From Gammaproteobacteria bacterium (GTDB taxonomy: Bacteria > Pseudomonadota > Gammaproteobacteria > Steroidobacterales > Steroidobacteraceae): a stretch of DNA of 64,000 nt. The notes below the pieces were generated by a model. It was not told the DNA's origin. It searched no databases and saw nothing but the letters and a program-made list of their open reading frames with translations. The position numbers and the translations under genes are program-made. Shown here piece after piece: positions 19,401-27,601 of this stretch. The stretch's first letter is position 1. Each line of letters starts with the position of its first letter. The DNA lies in contig JANXZG010000025.1 of NCBI GenBank assembly GCA_025355645.1, forward strand, positions 33,446-97,445, written 5' to 3'.

Positions 19401-22253
19401 CTATTTAGCGTTAAACACTTCAGCAGCCGGCACCGGATTTTCGGGCACCTCGCTGAATGCGCGGAAACGCTTCTGCCACTGCCCCGGTTGGCTCACGCGT
19501 GTGGCCTGCACCGCCGTCACCTTGTACTCAGGGCAATTCGTGGCCCAGTCGGAATTATCGGTGGTGATGACATTCGCACCGGATTCGGGAAAGTGAAAGG
19601 TCGTATACACGACGCCCGGCTGCACGCGTTCGGTCACCCTCGCGCGCAGCACCGTCTCGCCGGCCCGGCTGACGATGCCGACCCAGTCGCCCTCCTTAAT
19701 GCTGCGCTCGTCGGCATCATGCGGATGAATTTCGAGGCGATCTTCACTGTGCCACTGGTTGTTCTCCGTACGGCGCGTCTGGGCGCCCACGTTGTACTGG
19801 CTCAGGATGCGCCCGGTAGTCAGGATCAGAGGATAGCGTGCGTTGACTTTCTCGGCGCTCGCCACAAATTCCGTGACCATGAATTTGCCCTTGCCGCGGA
19901 CAAACTCGCCAATGTGCATGGTCGGCGTACCGGTGGGTGCGGCCTCATTACACGGCCATTGGATGCTGCCCAGTTCATCGATTCGATCGAAGCTTACGCC
20001 TGTGAAGGTCGGCGTGGTGCGTGCAATCTCGTCCATAATTTCCGACGGATCCCGGTAGTTCATCGGATAGCCCATCGCGTTCGCAAGCTTCTGCGTGACT
20101 TCCCAGTCAGCGAAGCCGGCCTTCGGCTGCATGACCTTGCGGACCCGCGATATACGGCGCTCCGCATTCGTGAAGGTGCCGTCCTTCTCAAGGAAAGTTG
20201 AGCCGGGCAGCAGCACATGCGCAAACTTGGCCGTCTCGTTCAAGAAAATATCCTGCACGATCACGCACTCCATCGACATCAGCGCCGCCGCGACATGCTG
20301 CGTGTTCGGATCGGACTGCACCAGATCCTCACCATTGATGTAAACGCCCATGAATTCCTGCGCGAGTGCCGCCTCGAACATGTTCGGGATGCGCAGTCCG
20401 GGTTCTTTGCTCAGGGGCGCGCCCCAGGCGGTCTCGAACATCTCGCGCACCACGGTATCGGAGACATGCCGATAGCCTGGGAATTCGTGCGGCATGGAGC
20501 CCATGTCGCAAGAACCCTGCACGTTATTTTGGCCGCGCATCGGGTTCACGCCCACGCCCTCGCGGCCGATATTGCCGGTGGCCATGGCGAGATTGGCAAT
20601 CCCGAGCACCGCAGTCGACCCCTGGGCGTGCTCGGTAACTCCGAGGCCGTAGTAGATTGCGCCGTTGCCGCCAGTGGCAAAAAGGCGGGCTGCAGCGCGA
20701 ACCTCTGCAGCTGGTACACCGGTCACGGACTCCATCGCCTCGGGCGAATTGCCGGGCGCGGCGACGAACGTTCGCCACTTCTCGAAGGCAGGGACTTCGC
20801 AGCGCTCGCGCACAAAGTCCTCCTTGACGAGCGCTTCGCTCACGATCACATGCGCTATGCTGTTGAGCAGCGCGACATTCGTGCCGGGACGAAGCTTCAG
20901 ATGATAGGCGGCCTCAATATGCGGGCTGCGAACCAAGTCGATTGTGCGCGGGTCGGCTACGATCAGCTTGGCGCCCTGGCGCAGGCGCTGTTTCATCTGC
21001 GAGGCAAACACCGGATGGCCATCGGTGGGATTCGCGCCGATCACGAATATCACGTCGGACTTCATGACCGAATCAAAATTCTGCGTGCCCGCCGATTCGC
21101 CTAGGGTCACTTTCAGGCCATAACCGGTAGGTGAATGACACACCCGTGCGCAGGTATCGACATTGTTGTTGCCAAACCCGGCGCGAATGAGCTTTTGGAC
21201 GATATAGACTTCTTCGTTCGTGCAGCGCGATGAGGTGACTCCGCCAATCGACTCGCGGCCATACTTAGCCTGGATGCGCTTGAGTTCACTCGCAGCGTAT
21301 GAAATGGCTTCATCCCACGACACTTCGCGCCAGGGGTCGGATATCTTGGCGCGTATCGCCGGCTTCAGCACACGGTCCGGGTGGGTAGTATAGCCGATCG
21401 CGAAGCGCCCCTTGACGCAGGAATGGCCATGATTGGCCATGCCATTCATGTCGGGCACCATGCGCACGAGTTCCTCGCCCTTCATCTCCGCCCTGAACGA
21501 ACAGCCGACGCCGCAATAGGCGCAGGTCGTGATCGTGCTGTGTTCGGCCTGGCCTTTTTCGATCAGGGTCTTCTCCGACAGCGTCGCTGTCGGGCAGGCT
21601 TGCACGCAGGCACCGCAGGAGACGCACTCGGAGTCCATGAATGGCTCGTCCTGGCTCGCCGCGACGGTTGACTCGAATCCGCGTCCTTGGATCGTCAGCG
21701 CGAAGGTGCCCTGGCGTTCATCGCAGGCGCGAACGCAGCGCGAGCAGACGATGCACTTGCTCGGATCAAATGTGAAATACGGGTTCGACTCGTCCTTGAC
21801 CGCATCGAGGTGATTCTCGCCCTCGTAGCCATAACGCACTTCGCGAAGACCGACGACGCCGGCCATATCCTGCAATTCGCAGTGCCCGTTGGCGGGACAA
21901 GTCAGGCAATCAAGCGGATGGTCCGATATGTAGAGTTCCATGACGCCACGCCGCACATCGGCTATTTGCGGGTTTTGCGTCGTCACTTTCATGCCCTGGG
22001 CGACCGGGGTCGTGCAGGAGGCGGGCAATCCCTTCATGCCCTCGATCTGCACGAGGCAAAGGCGGCAAGAGCCAAACGCTTCGAGCTGCTCGCTTGCACA
22101 TAGCTTGGGGATTTTTACGCCGGCTTCAGCCGCGGCGCGCATGATCGAAGTGCCCTCGGGCGCCTGGACTTCCACCCCGTCGATGGTCAATGTAACCCGC
22201 TTCGCGGTGGCGCGTCGGGGCGTGCCGAAGTCTTGTTCGACGATGGACAACAT
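19401..22253 (-). CDS. fdsA: NAD-dependent formate dehydrogenase alpha subunit (Mo-bisMGD)
   Basis: 950 residues. Cofactor sites appear in order: an N-terminal [2Fe-2S] domain (Cys52, 63, 66, 80), a His-Cys cluster (His112, Cys116, 119, 125), two ferredoxin-type [4Fe-4S] motifs (Cys167-177 and Cys210-220), the [4Fe-4S] of the molybdopterin domain (Cys244, 247, 251, 279) and the catalytic segment V-D-T-C-A-R-V-C-H-S-P, where Cys372 aligns with the selenocysteine of E. coli FdhF. A C-terminal molybdopterin dinucleotide-binding domain follows. It oxidises formate to CO2 and passes electrons to FdsB for NAD reduction in the cytosol. The position in fdsG-fdsB-fdsA-fdsD is standard apart from the absent fdsC. 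Confidence 0.95.
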   Translation of the reverse strand: MLSIVEQDFGTPRRATAKRVTLTIDGVEVQAPEGTSIMRAAAEAGVKIPKLCASEQLEAFGSCRLCLVQIEGMKGLPASCTTPVAQGMKVTTQNPQIADVRRGVMELYISDHPLDCLTCPANGHCELQDMAGVVGLREVRYGYEGENHLDAVKDESNPYFTFDPSKCIVCSRCVRACDERQGTFALTIQGRGFESTVAASQDEPFMDSECVSCGACVQACPTATLSEKTLIEKGQAEHSTITTCAYCGVGCSFRAEMKGEELVRMVPDMNGMANHGHSCVKGRFAIGYTTHPDRVLKPAIRAKISDPWREVSWDEAISYAASELKRIQAKYGRESIGGVTSSRCTNEEVYIVQKLIRAGFGNNNVDTCARVCHSPTGYGLKVTLGESAGTQNFDSVMKSDVIFVIGANPTDGHPVFASQMKQRLRQGAKLIVADPRTIDLVRSPHIEAAYHLKLRPGTNVALLNSIAHVIVSEALVKEDFVRERCEVPAFEKWRTFVAAPGNSPEAMESVTGVPAAEVRAAARLFATGGNGAIYYGLGVTEHAQGSTAVLGIANLAMATGNIGREGVGVNPMRGQNNVQGSCDMGSMPHEFPGYRHVSDTVVREMFETAWGAPLSKEPGLRIPNMFEAALAQEFMGVYINGEDLVQSDPNTQHVAAALMSMECVIVQDIFLNETAKFAHVLLPGSTFLEKDGTFTNAERRISRVRKVMQPKAGFADWEVTQKLANAMGYPMNYRDPSEIMDEIARTTPTFTGVSFDRIDELGSIQWPCNEAAPTGTPTMHIGEFVRGKGKFMVTEFVASAEKVNARYPLILTTGRILSQYNVGAQTRRTENNQWHSEDRLEIHPHDADERSIKEGDWVGIVSRAGETVLRARVTERVQPGVVYTTFHFPESGANVITTDNSDWATNCPEYKVTAVQATRVSQPGQWQKRFRAFSEVPENPVPAAEVFNAK

Positions 22254-22264
22254 ACGAAATCCTC

Positions 22265-23800
22265 TTAAGCGGTAAAATCTTCAGGAAAATGGTTAAGCGC
22301 TGATATGACAGGGTAGGGCGTCAGGCCCCCCATTGCGCACAGCGACCCGTGAATCATGGTCTCGCATAAGTCCCGCAGCAGCACCTCCTGCTTGGCCGGG
22401 GATTCTCCTGCACACAGTCGGTCGATCACCTCGACGCCGCGGACCGAGCCGATACGGCACGGCGTGCACTTGCCGCAAGACTCAATCGTGCAGAACTCCA
22501 TCGCATATCGGGCCTGCGCTGCCATGTCGACGCTGTCGTCGAATACGACCATGCCGCCATGCCCCAGCATGGCCTTCAAGGCAGCAAACGTCTCGTAGTC
22601 GAGCGGGGTATCGAACTGCGACTCCGGCATATAAGCGCCGAGTGGGCCACCCACCTGCACTGCTCTTATCGGACGGCCGCTTAAAGCGCCACCGCCGAAG
22701 TCATACAACACTTGGCGCAAGGTAAGGCCAAAGGCCTTTTCGATCAGGCCACCGTACTTAATATTGCCTGCGAGCTGCAGAGGCAAAGTGCCGCGCGATC
22801 GTCCCATGCCGAAGGTGCGGTAAAACTCGGCGCCGCGATCGAGAATGATGGGCACCGAGGCGAGGGTGATCACATTGTTGATCACGGTCGGCATGCCAAA
22901 GAGACCCTCGATTGCGGGCAACGGCGGCTTGAAGCGGATCTCGCCGCGCTTGCCTTCCAGTGATTCGAGTAATGAGGTCTCCTCACCGCAGATGTACGCG
23001 CCAGCGCCGAGCCGTACTTCGAGCTCGAACTGCCTGCCGCTGCCTTGTATGTCCGCACCGAGATAATGATTACTGTAGGCGGTTGCTATCGCTGCGTTCA
23101 GCGCGCGATGCGCGTCCGGGTATTCGCAGCGAAGGTAGATATAGCCTCGCGTCGCACCTGTTGCCAGACCTGCGATCGTCATACCTTCGATCAGCACGAA
23201 TGGGTCACCTTCCATCAGCATCCGATCGGAGAAGGTTCCCGAATCGCCCTCGTCAGCATTGCAGACGATGTACTTTTGCGCACCAGAGGCACCGAGCACA
23301 GTCTTCCACTTGATGCCGGCCGGGAAGGCCGCGCCGCCTCGACCGCGCAATCCGGAATCCGTTACGCACTTAATAATGTCGGCCGGCTGCATTTTAAGCG
23401 CCGCGGCTAGTCCGCGATTGCCGCCGTGCTGCAGGTAGTCCTGCAGGCTTTGCGGATCGGTGAGCCCGACGCGCGCAAATGTCAGGCGCTCCTGGTTCTT
23501 CAGGAACGGGATTTCCGCGGTCAGTCCGTGGGCAAGTCTATGCGCGCCGCCGGTGATGAACCCTGACTCAAACAGGCTCGCTACTTCGCCTGATGCAACT
23601 GGACCATAGGCCACTCGGCCCATGGCCGTCTCTACCTCGATAAGGGGTTCTAGCCACAGCATGCCGCGCGAACCATTGCGCACGAGCTGGATACCGATGC
23701 CACGCGTTTCCGCCAGCGCCATGATCGCGGCGGCGGTCTCATCCGCGCCCACGCCGCGCGCGGCCGCATCGCCGCTGACGAAGATTTTTGTGATGCTCAC
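22265..23800 (-). CDS. fdsB: NAD-dependent formate dehydrogenase beta subunit (NuoF-like)
   Basis: 511 residues. The first ~110 residues form a thioredoxin-like extension as in FdsB, followed by the NuoF core: G-R-G-G-A-A-F-P-A-G-I-K-W (NADH/FMN site), G-A-G-A-Y-I-C-G-E-E-T-S-L-L-E-S-L-E-G (FMN site) and the [4Fe-4S] cluster motif E-S-C-G-K-C-T-P-C-R-I-G. It accepts electrons from fdsA and reduces NAD+. It begins in a 4-bp overlap with the fdsG stop and ends 11 bp before fdsA, consistent with translational coupling in one operon. Confidence 0.95.
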   Translation of the reverse strand: MSITKIFVSGDAAARGVGADETAAAIMALAETRGIGIQLVRNGSRGMLWLEPLIEVETAMGRVAYGPVASGEVASLFESGFITGGAHRLAHGLTAEIPFLKNQERLTFARVGLTDPQSLQDYLQHGGNRGLAAALKMQPADIIKCVTDSGLRGRGGAAFPAGIKWKTVLGASGAQKYIVCNADEGDSGTFSDRMLMEGDPFVLIEGMTIAGLATGATRGYIYLRCEYPDAHRALNAAIATAYSNHYLGADIQGSGRQFELEVRLGAGAYICGEETSLLESLEGKRGEIRFKPPLPAIEGLFGMPTVINNVITLASVPIILDRGAEFYRTFGMGRSRGTLPLQLAGNIKYGGLIEKAFGLTLRQVLYDFGGGALSGRPIRAVQVGGPLGAYMPESQFDTPLDYETFAALKAMLGHGGMVVFDDSVDMAAQARYAMEFCTIESCGKCTPCRIGSVRGVEVIDRLCAGESPAKQEVLLRDLCETMIHGSLCAMGGLTPYPVISALNHFPEDFTA

Positions 23801-24324
23801 GAAGGCTGCCTCGCGGCGGCTATCAGTGCGTCGAATCGCTCAGGGCTGACCCGCCCCTGCAGCCGACCATCCACCATCGCCGAGGGTCCGAGCGCGCAAT
23901 TGCCGAGGCAATAAACCGCCTCGAGCGTGACCGCACCATCGGCGGTCGTGCCATGAAAATCAATACCCAGCGTTCGCTTTGCATAGGCCTCGAGCGCCAC
24001 TGCACCCACAGATTGACAGGCTTCCGCACGGCATAGCTGCACGACGTGCCGGCCCGGCTTTTCGGTGCGAAAATAGTGATAGAAACTGATGACGCCGTGA
24101 ATTTCGGCGCGCGACAGATTCAACTCGTGTGCAATTATCACTACCGCGTCCTTGGGCACGAAGCCCAGGGCGCTCTGGACGTCGTGCAGGATCGGCAATA
24201 ATGCCCCAGGCAGCGCCTTGAGCCGCGCACAGCTGTCGTGCACCGCCTTTTGGTCGTCGGCGGACAGGCTGGTTTTGCGCTCCAATTTAATTGGAATAAT
24301 GCGTTTAGGCGATTGATTGGACAT
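23797..24324 (-). CDS. fdsG: NAD-dependent formate dehydrogenase gamma subunit (NuoE-like)
   Basis: 175 residues. The four Cys ligands of the thioredoxin-like [2Fe-2S] domain are visible in L-C-R-A-E-A-C-Q-S-V-G and C-L-G-N-C-A-L-G-P. The helical N-terminal part (L-P-G-A-L-L-P-I-L-H-D-V-Q-S-A-L-G) and V-I-S-F-Y-H-Y-F match NuoE and FdsG. It is the first gene of the formate dehydrogenase operon and diverges from the pirin gene across a 91-bp gap. No FdsR-like regulator lies next to it. Confidence 0.93.
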   Translation of the reverse strand: MSNQSPKRIIPIKLERKTSLSADDQKAVHDSCARLKALPGALLPILHDVQSALGFVPKDAVVIIAHELNLSRAEIHGVISFYHYFRTEKPGRHVVQLCRAEACQSVGAVALEAYAKRTLGIDFHGTTADGAVTLEAVYCLGNCALGPSAMVDGRLQGRVSPERFDALIAAARQPS

Positions 24325-24339
24325 CAGTTACTGTCAACC

Positions 24340-24368
24340 TTGAAACTTGGCTCGTGCGTAGATATATC
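24340..24368 (+). promoter_or_regulatory. Candidate sigma-70 promoter of the pirin gene
   Basis: TTGAAA (24340-24345), a 17-bp spacer and TATATC (24363-24368) point toward the pirin ATG at 24416. An overlapping TATCAT (24365-24370) gives a 19-bp spacer instead. The 5' leader would be about 40 bases. This is a sequence match only. Confidence 0.4.
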
Positions 24369-24415
24369 ATACTTTAACGCGGCAGATAGGCTGCTGCACC
24401 GCTCACGGATTATCC

Positions 24416-25309
24416 ATGAAAAAACAGATCCTTAGCACGCATCGCGATAACCATGGTCACTGGGTAGGCGATGGGTTTCCCGTGCGCACCTTGTTCTCCT
24501 ATGACAGGCTCGCGGTGCATTTGAGCCCTTTCCTGATGCTTGATTATGCCGGGCCGGCTAACTTTCCCGCAGCGCAGCAGCCACGTGGCGTCGGCGAGCA
24601 TCCGCATCGTGGCTTTGAGACCGTTACGATCGTATATCAGGGCGAGGTTGCCCATCGTGATTCGGCCGGCAACAGCGGTACCATCGGGCCGGGTGATGTG
24701 CAGTGGATGACCGCGGCGGGCGGGGTGCTGCACGAGGAGTTCCATTCGCCCGCCTTTACCGAACACGGTGGTTCACTTGAGATGGCGCAGCTCTGGGTTA
24801 ACCTGCCAGCGCGCCACAAAATGTCCGCACCGCGTTACCAGGCAATTGTGGGTTCGCAGATTCCGAGCGTGGCGCTACCCGAGGGGGCCGGTACGCTTCG
24901 CGTCATCGCCGGCGAGTACCAGGGTGCGCGCGGACCTGCGCAGACCTTCACCCCATTGAATGTCTGGGACCTGCACCTGCAGGCGGGCAAGAATGTGACC
25001 CTGCAAATCGCTCCGGGACAGACTACCGCGCTTGCGATCCTGCGCGGCGGTGCGCTGGTCAACGGGACCCATCGGGCGGGCGATGCGGAACTTTTGATTC
25101 TGGACCTGATCGGCACCGAGGTGGAGCTTTCCGCCGAAAAGGATACCAGCCTGCTGGTGCTGACGGGCGTGCCGATCGGTGAGCCCATCGTCGGTTATGG
25201 GCCGTTCGTCATGAACTCACGTGAGGAAATCCAAACCGCGATCGGCGATTTCCAGGCCGGTCGATTCGGGCACATTCCGGAAGGCCCGGCGCCGGTGCCC
25301 ACGCAGTAG
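24416..25309 (+). CDS. Pirin family protein
   Basis: 297 residues starting MKKQILSTHRDNHGHWVGDG. The N-terminal cupin has the pirin metal motif G-E-H-P-H-R-G-F-E-T-V and a later H-E-E-F; the pattern F-L-M-L-D-Y-A-G-P and the closing G-P-F-V-M-N-S-R-E-E-I-Q-T-A are both hallmark pirin segments. Bacterial pirins include quercetin dioxygenases and redox-linked regulators, and the exact role cannot be told from sequence. The gene diverges from fdsG and is convergent with the polyamine-binding protein gene 13 bp away. Confidence 0.9.
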   Translation: MKKQILSTHRDNHGHWVGDGFPVRTLFSYDRLAVHLSPFLMLDYAGPANFPAAQQPRGVGEHPHRGFETVTIVYQGEVAHRDSAGNSGTIGPGDVQWMTAAGGVLHEEFHSPAFTEHGGSLEMAQLWVNLPARHKMSAPRYQAIVGSQIPSVALPEGAGTLRVIAGEYQGARGPAQTFTPLNVWDLHLQAGKNVTLQIAPGQTTALAILRGGALVNGTHRAGDAELLILDLIGTEVELSAEKDTSLLVLTGVPIGEPIVGYGPFVMNSREEIQTAIGDFQAGRFGHIPEGPAPVPTQ

Positions 25310-25322
25310 GCTCTGCTTGCGC

Positions 25323-26444
25323 TCACTGCCCGGTGCGAAAGCGCGTCCAAAGACGTGTGACCTGGCGAGAATACTCGGGCGTAGTCATGATGAGCGAATG
25401 CAGCCGCGCGCGCATCGCCGGGTCGGGATAAACCATCAGGTCCCGGCGTAGCGCGTCGTTGACGAGCGTCAGGGCGGCGCGGTTGCCATTGGGGTACTTG
25501 ACCGCATTCGTGATGCTTGCCATGACATCGGGTCGCATCAGGTAGTTCAGCCAAAGCATCGCTTCGCGGGGGTGCGGCGCATCGGCCGCAATTGCCATCA
25601 TGTCGACAATGATCAGCGACCCCTCGCGCGGCACGAAATAATTGATCTTCACGCCATTGCCAGCCTCGATTGCCCGGGACCGCGCCTGAATGATGTCGCC
25701 CGACCAGCCGAGCGCGGCGCACAGGCTGCCATTGGCGAATTCGCTGATATACGCCTGCGATTCGATCGAGCGGACGAAGGGACGAATTTTCATCAGCACA
25801 ATTTCAACGGCTGCCAGGTCTGCAGCGTCGCGGCTATTCGGATCCTTGCCGAGGTACAAAAGCGTCGAGGCGACAACATCTATCGGCGAATCGATTACTG
25901 AGATGCCGCAGTCTTGCAGCTTTGCCGCGTTCTTCGGGTCCAGCAACACCGCCCAGCTGTCCAGAGGCTCGGCGCCCAGGCGCTGGCGCACCTTGGCAAC
26001 ATCATAGCCGATGCCCACGGTAGTCCAGAGGTAGGGTAGCGCGTACAAATTGCCAGGATCATGCACTGCGAGTTTCTGTACGATCTCGGGATCCAGGTTC
26101 GCGATGTTTGTCAGCGCGGTCCTGTCGAGCTTACGGAACGTGCCGGCCTGCATCAGCCGCTCGAAGTAGATATCCGTTGGCAAGACCACGTCGTAGTTCG
26201 TATGGCCTGTCAGCATCTTGCTCTCCAGCACCTCGTTCGATTCATAGGTGTCGTAGCGCACCTTGATGCCGGTCTCCTTCTCGAAATTGGCGACCGTGTC
26301 AGGCGCGATGTAGTCGGCCCAGGAATAGATATTCAAGGTATTGGGCTCGGGCGCGCTATTGGCGCGCTGAGCGCCGCGATCGCCGCAGCCACCCAGTGCA
26401 ACGAACCCACAGACTGCTACCGCAACTCGTCGTGTACGCCTCAC
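25323..26444 (-). CDS. Polyamine ABC transporter substrate-binding lipoprotein (PotF/PotD type)
   Basis: 373 residues from GTG 26444. The signal peptide ends in a lipobox (A-L-G-G-C, Cys near residue 21). N-I-Y-S-W-A-D-Y-I-A-P-D-T opens the mature domain exactly as in PotF-type proteins; Y-D-V-V-L-P-T-D and N-L-Y-A-L-P-Y-L-W-T-T-V-G-I-G-Y-D are further family segments. It should capture putrescine or spermidine in the periplasm. No permease or ATPase genes adjoin it, so the transporter partners must be elsewhere. The GTG overlaps the stop of a small upstream ORF by GTGA. Confidence 0.9.
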   Translation of the reverse strand: MRRTRRVAVAVCGFVALGGCGDRGAQRANSAPEPNTLNIYSWADYIAPDTVANFEKETGIKVRYDTYESNEVLESKMLTGHTNYDVVLPTDIYFERLMQAGTFRKLDRTALTNIANLDPEIVQKLAVHDPGNLYALPYLWTTVGIGYDVAKVRQRLGAEPLDSWAVLLDPKNAAKLQDCGISVIDSPIDVVASTLLYLGKDPNSRDAADLAAVEIVLMKIRPFVRSIESQAYISEFANGSLCAALGWSGDIIQARSRAIEAGNGVKINYFVPREGSLIIVDMMAIAADAPHPREAMLWLNYLMRPDVMASITNAVKYPNGNRAALTLVNDALRRDLMVYPDPAMRARLHSLIMTTPEYSRQVTRLWTRFRTGQ

Positions 26445-26599
26445 GCAACGAGTTCCCGTACAGCCCGATGTGCCTGACTGCCGGGGAAGCTCGGAAAGTC
26501 AGGCGGAAGAATCCGCCGGCGGATTGCCAGGGCGGCGGCGCCGACGACAGGCGCAGCTAGATCGTTAAGTAAATCCCGGCGCGCGATCGTTTTGGACAT
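26441..26599 (-). pseudogene. 52-codon ORF resembling the decayed start of a Tat-type oxidoreductase
   Basis: The minus strand encodes 52 residues starting MSKTIARRDLLNDLAAP, overlapping the potF-like GTG start by 4 bp. The opening resembles the Tat leader (S-R-R-D-F-L-N) of FAD/NAD(P) oxidoreductases found beside polyamine-binding proteins in related genomes, as I recall them, and the later P-P-D-F-P-S-F-P-G-S-Q-A-H loosely matches their post-leader segment. The body of such an enzyme is absent. It may be a relic after deletion, or a short coupled leader ORF. The similarity was judged by eye and is modest. Confidence 0.35.
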
Positions 26600-26697
26600 G
26601 TCTGGCATTCGGGGGAGGGGGTATTTTACTATAATTCGATGCGGCGGCCGCAGTGCTGTAGATTTAAGCCATCGGATCGGCTTGCTGGAGAGATTGA

Positions 26698-27465
26698 ATG
26701 AATAAACCAATGGTAGCGGGCGCGGCAATCGTCGTGCTGGGCGGACTGGGGCTTTGGTATTACCTGGAAGGCGGCACCCCGCATCCGGCGACCGCGGTGA
26801 CCTCTGATATATCGGTAATGCCGCCGGATGCCTCCGCGATCGTACATCCGGTCCCCGCGGCCGAGGGCGCACCCCCGGATATGGAGCATAGTGATGCCGA
26901 GCTGCTGACGGCGCTTCCTGCGGCCGTCGGTGCGGGCGCCGTCCAGGATTTCCTCGAGCATGACAACATGATCCGCCGCCTCGTCGTCACGGTAGACAAT
27001 ATTCCGCGGCAGAAAATACCGGTCGACCGCCGCCCAGTGCGCAGGGTCGGCAGCGCCTTCCACGTGGAGGGCGATGAGCTGCATGCAACGCTCGATCCGG
27101 CGAACTTTGACCGCTACAAGCCCTACGTCACAGTAGTGCGTAACCTCGACGTACCGAGCTTCATGAAGGTCTACGAGCGGTTCTACCCGTTGCTGCAGCG
27201 CTCTTATGAGAATCTCGGCTACCCCAAGGGATATTTCAACGACCGCCTGGTTGAGGCGATCGATTCACTGCTTGCCACGCCGCAGGTCGACGGGCCGATT
27301 GAGCTGGTTCGCCCGAACGTCATGTACGAGTTTGCCGATCCGACGCTCGAATCAAAGCCGGCGGGACAGAAACTGATGCTGCGCATGGGCCCCGACAACG
27401 CCGCCGCGGTCAAGGCGAAGCTGACCGAGCTGCGCGCCGCGCTAACCGCGGCACCTCCGCATTAG
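26698..27465 (+). CDS. DUF3014 domain-containing membrane-anchored protein
   Basis: 255 residues with an N-terminal uncleaved anchor (A-G-A-A-I-V-V-L-G-G-L-G-L-W-Y-Y), a Pro/Ala-rich linker and a DUF3014-like globular domain from about residue 60 (L-L-T-A-L-P, then F-L-E-H-D-N-M-I-R-R-L-V-V-T-V-D-N-I-P). The role of DUF3014 proteins is unknown. A TATAAT box lies at 26630-26635, about 60 bp upstream, and a GGAGAG ribosome-binding site precedes the ATG. It stands alone between the divergent potF-like gene and the next lipoprotein gene. Confidence 0.8.
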   Translation: MNKPMVAGAAIVVLGGLGLWYYLEGGTPHPATAVTSDISVMPPDASAIVHPVPAAEGAPPDMEHSDAELLTALPAAVGAGAVQDFLEHDNMIRRLVVTVDNIPRQKIPVDRRPVRRVGSAFHVEGDELHATLDPANFDRYKPYVTVVRNLDVPSFMKVYERFYPLLQRSYENLGYPKGYFNDRLVEAIDSLLATPQVDGPIELVRPNVMYEFADPTLESKPAGQKLMLRMGPDNAAAVKAKLTELRAALTAAPPH

Positions 27466-27601
27466 TGGTCTGTGGGCCAAAATTTGTTACAAATGCTTCA
27501 CCAGCGTCAGCCACGACCGCAGTGTGACGTTGTGCTAGTTGTGGATGTAATCAGAATGCGTACAGTTGTCTGTAGCCCTGCCATATTCAAAGGTGGACCC
27601 C

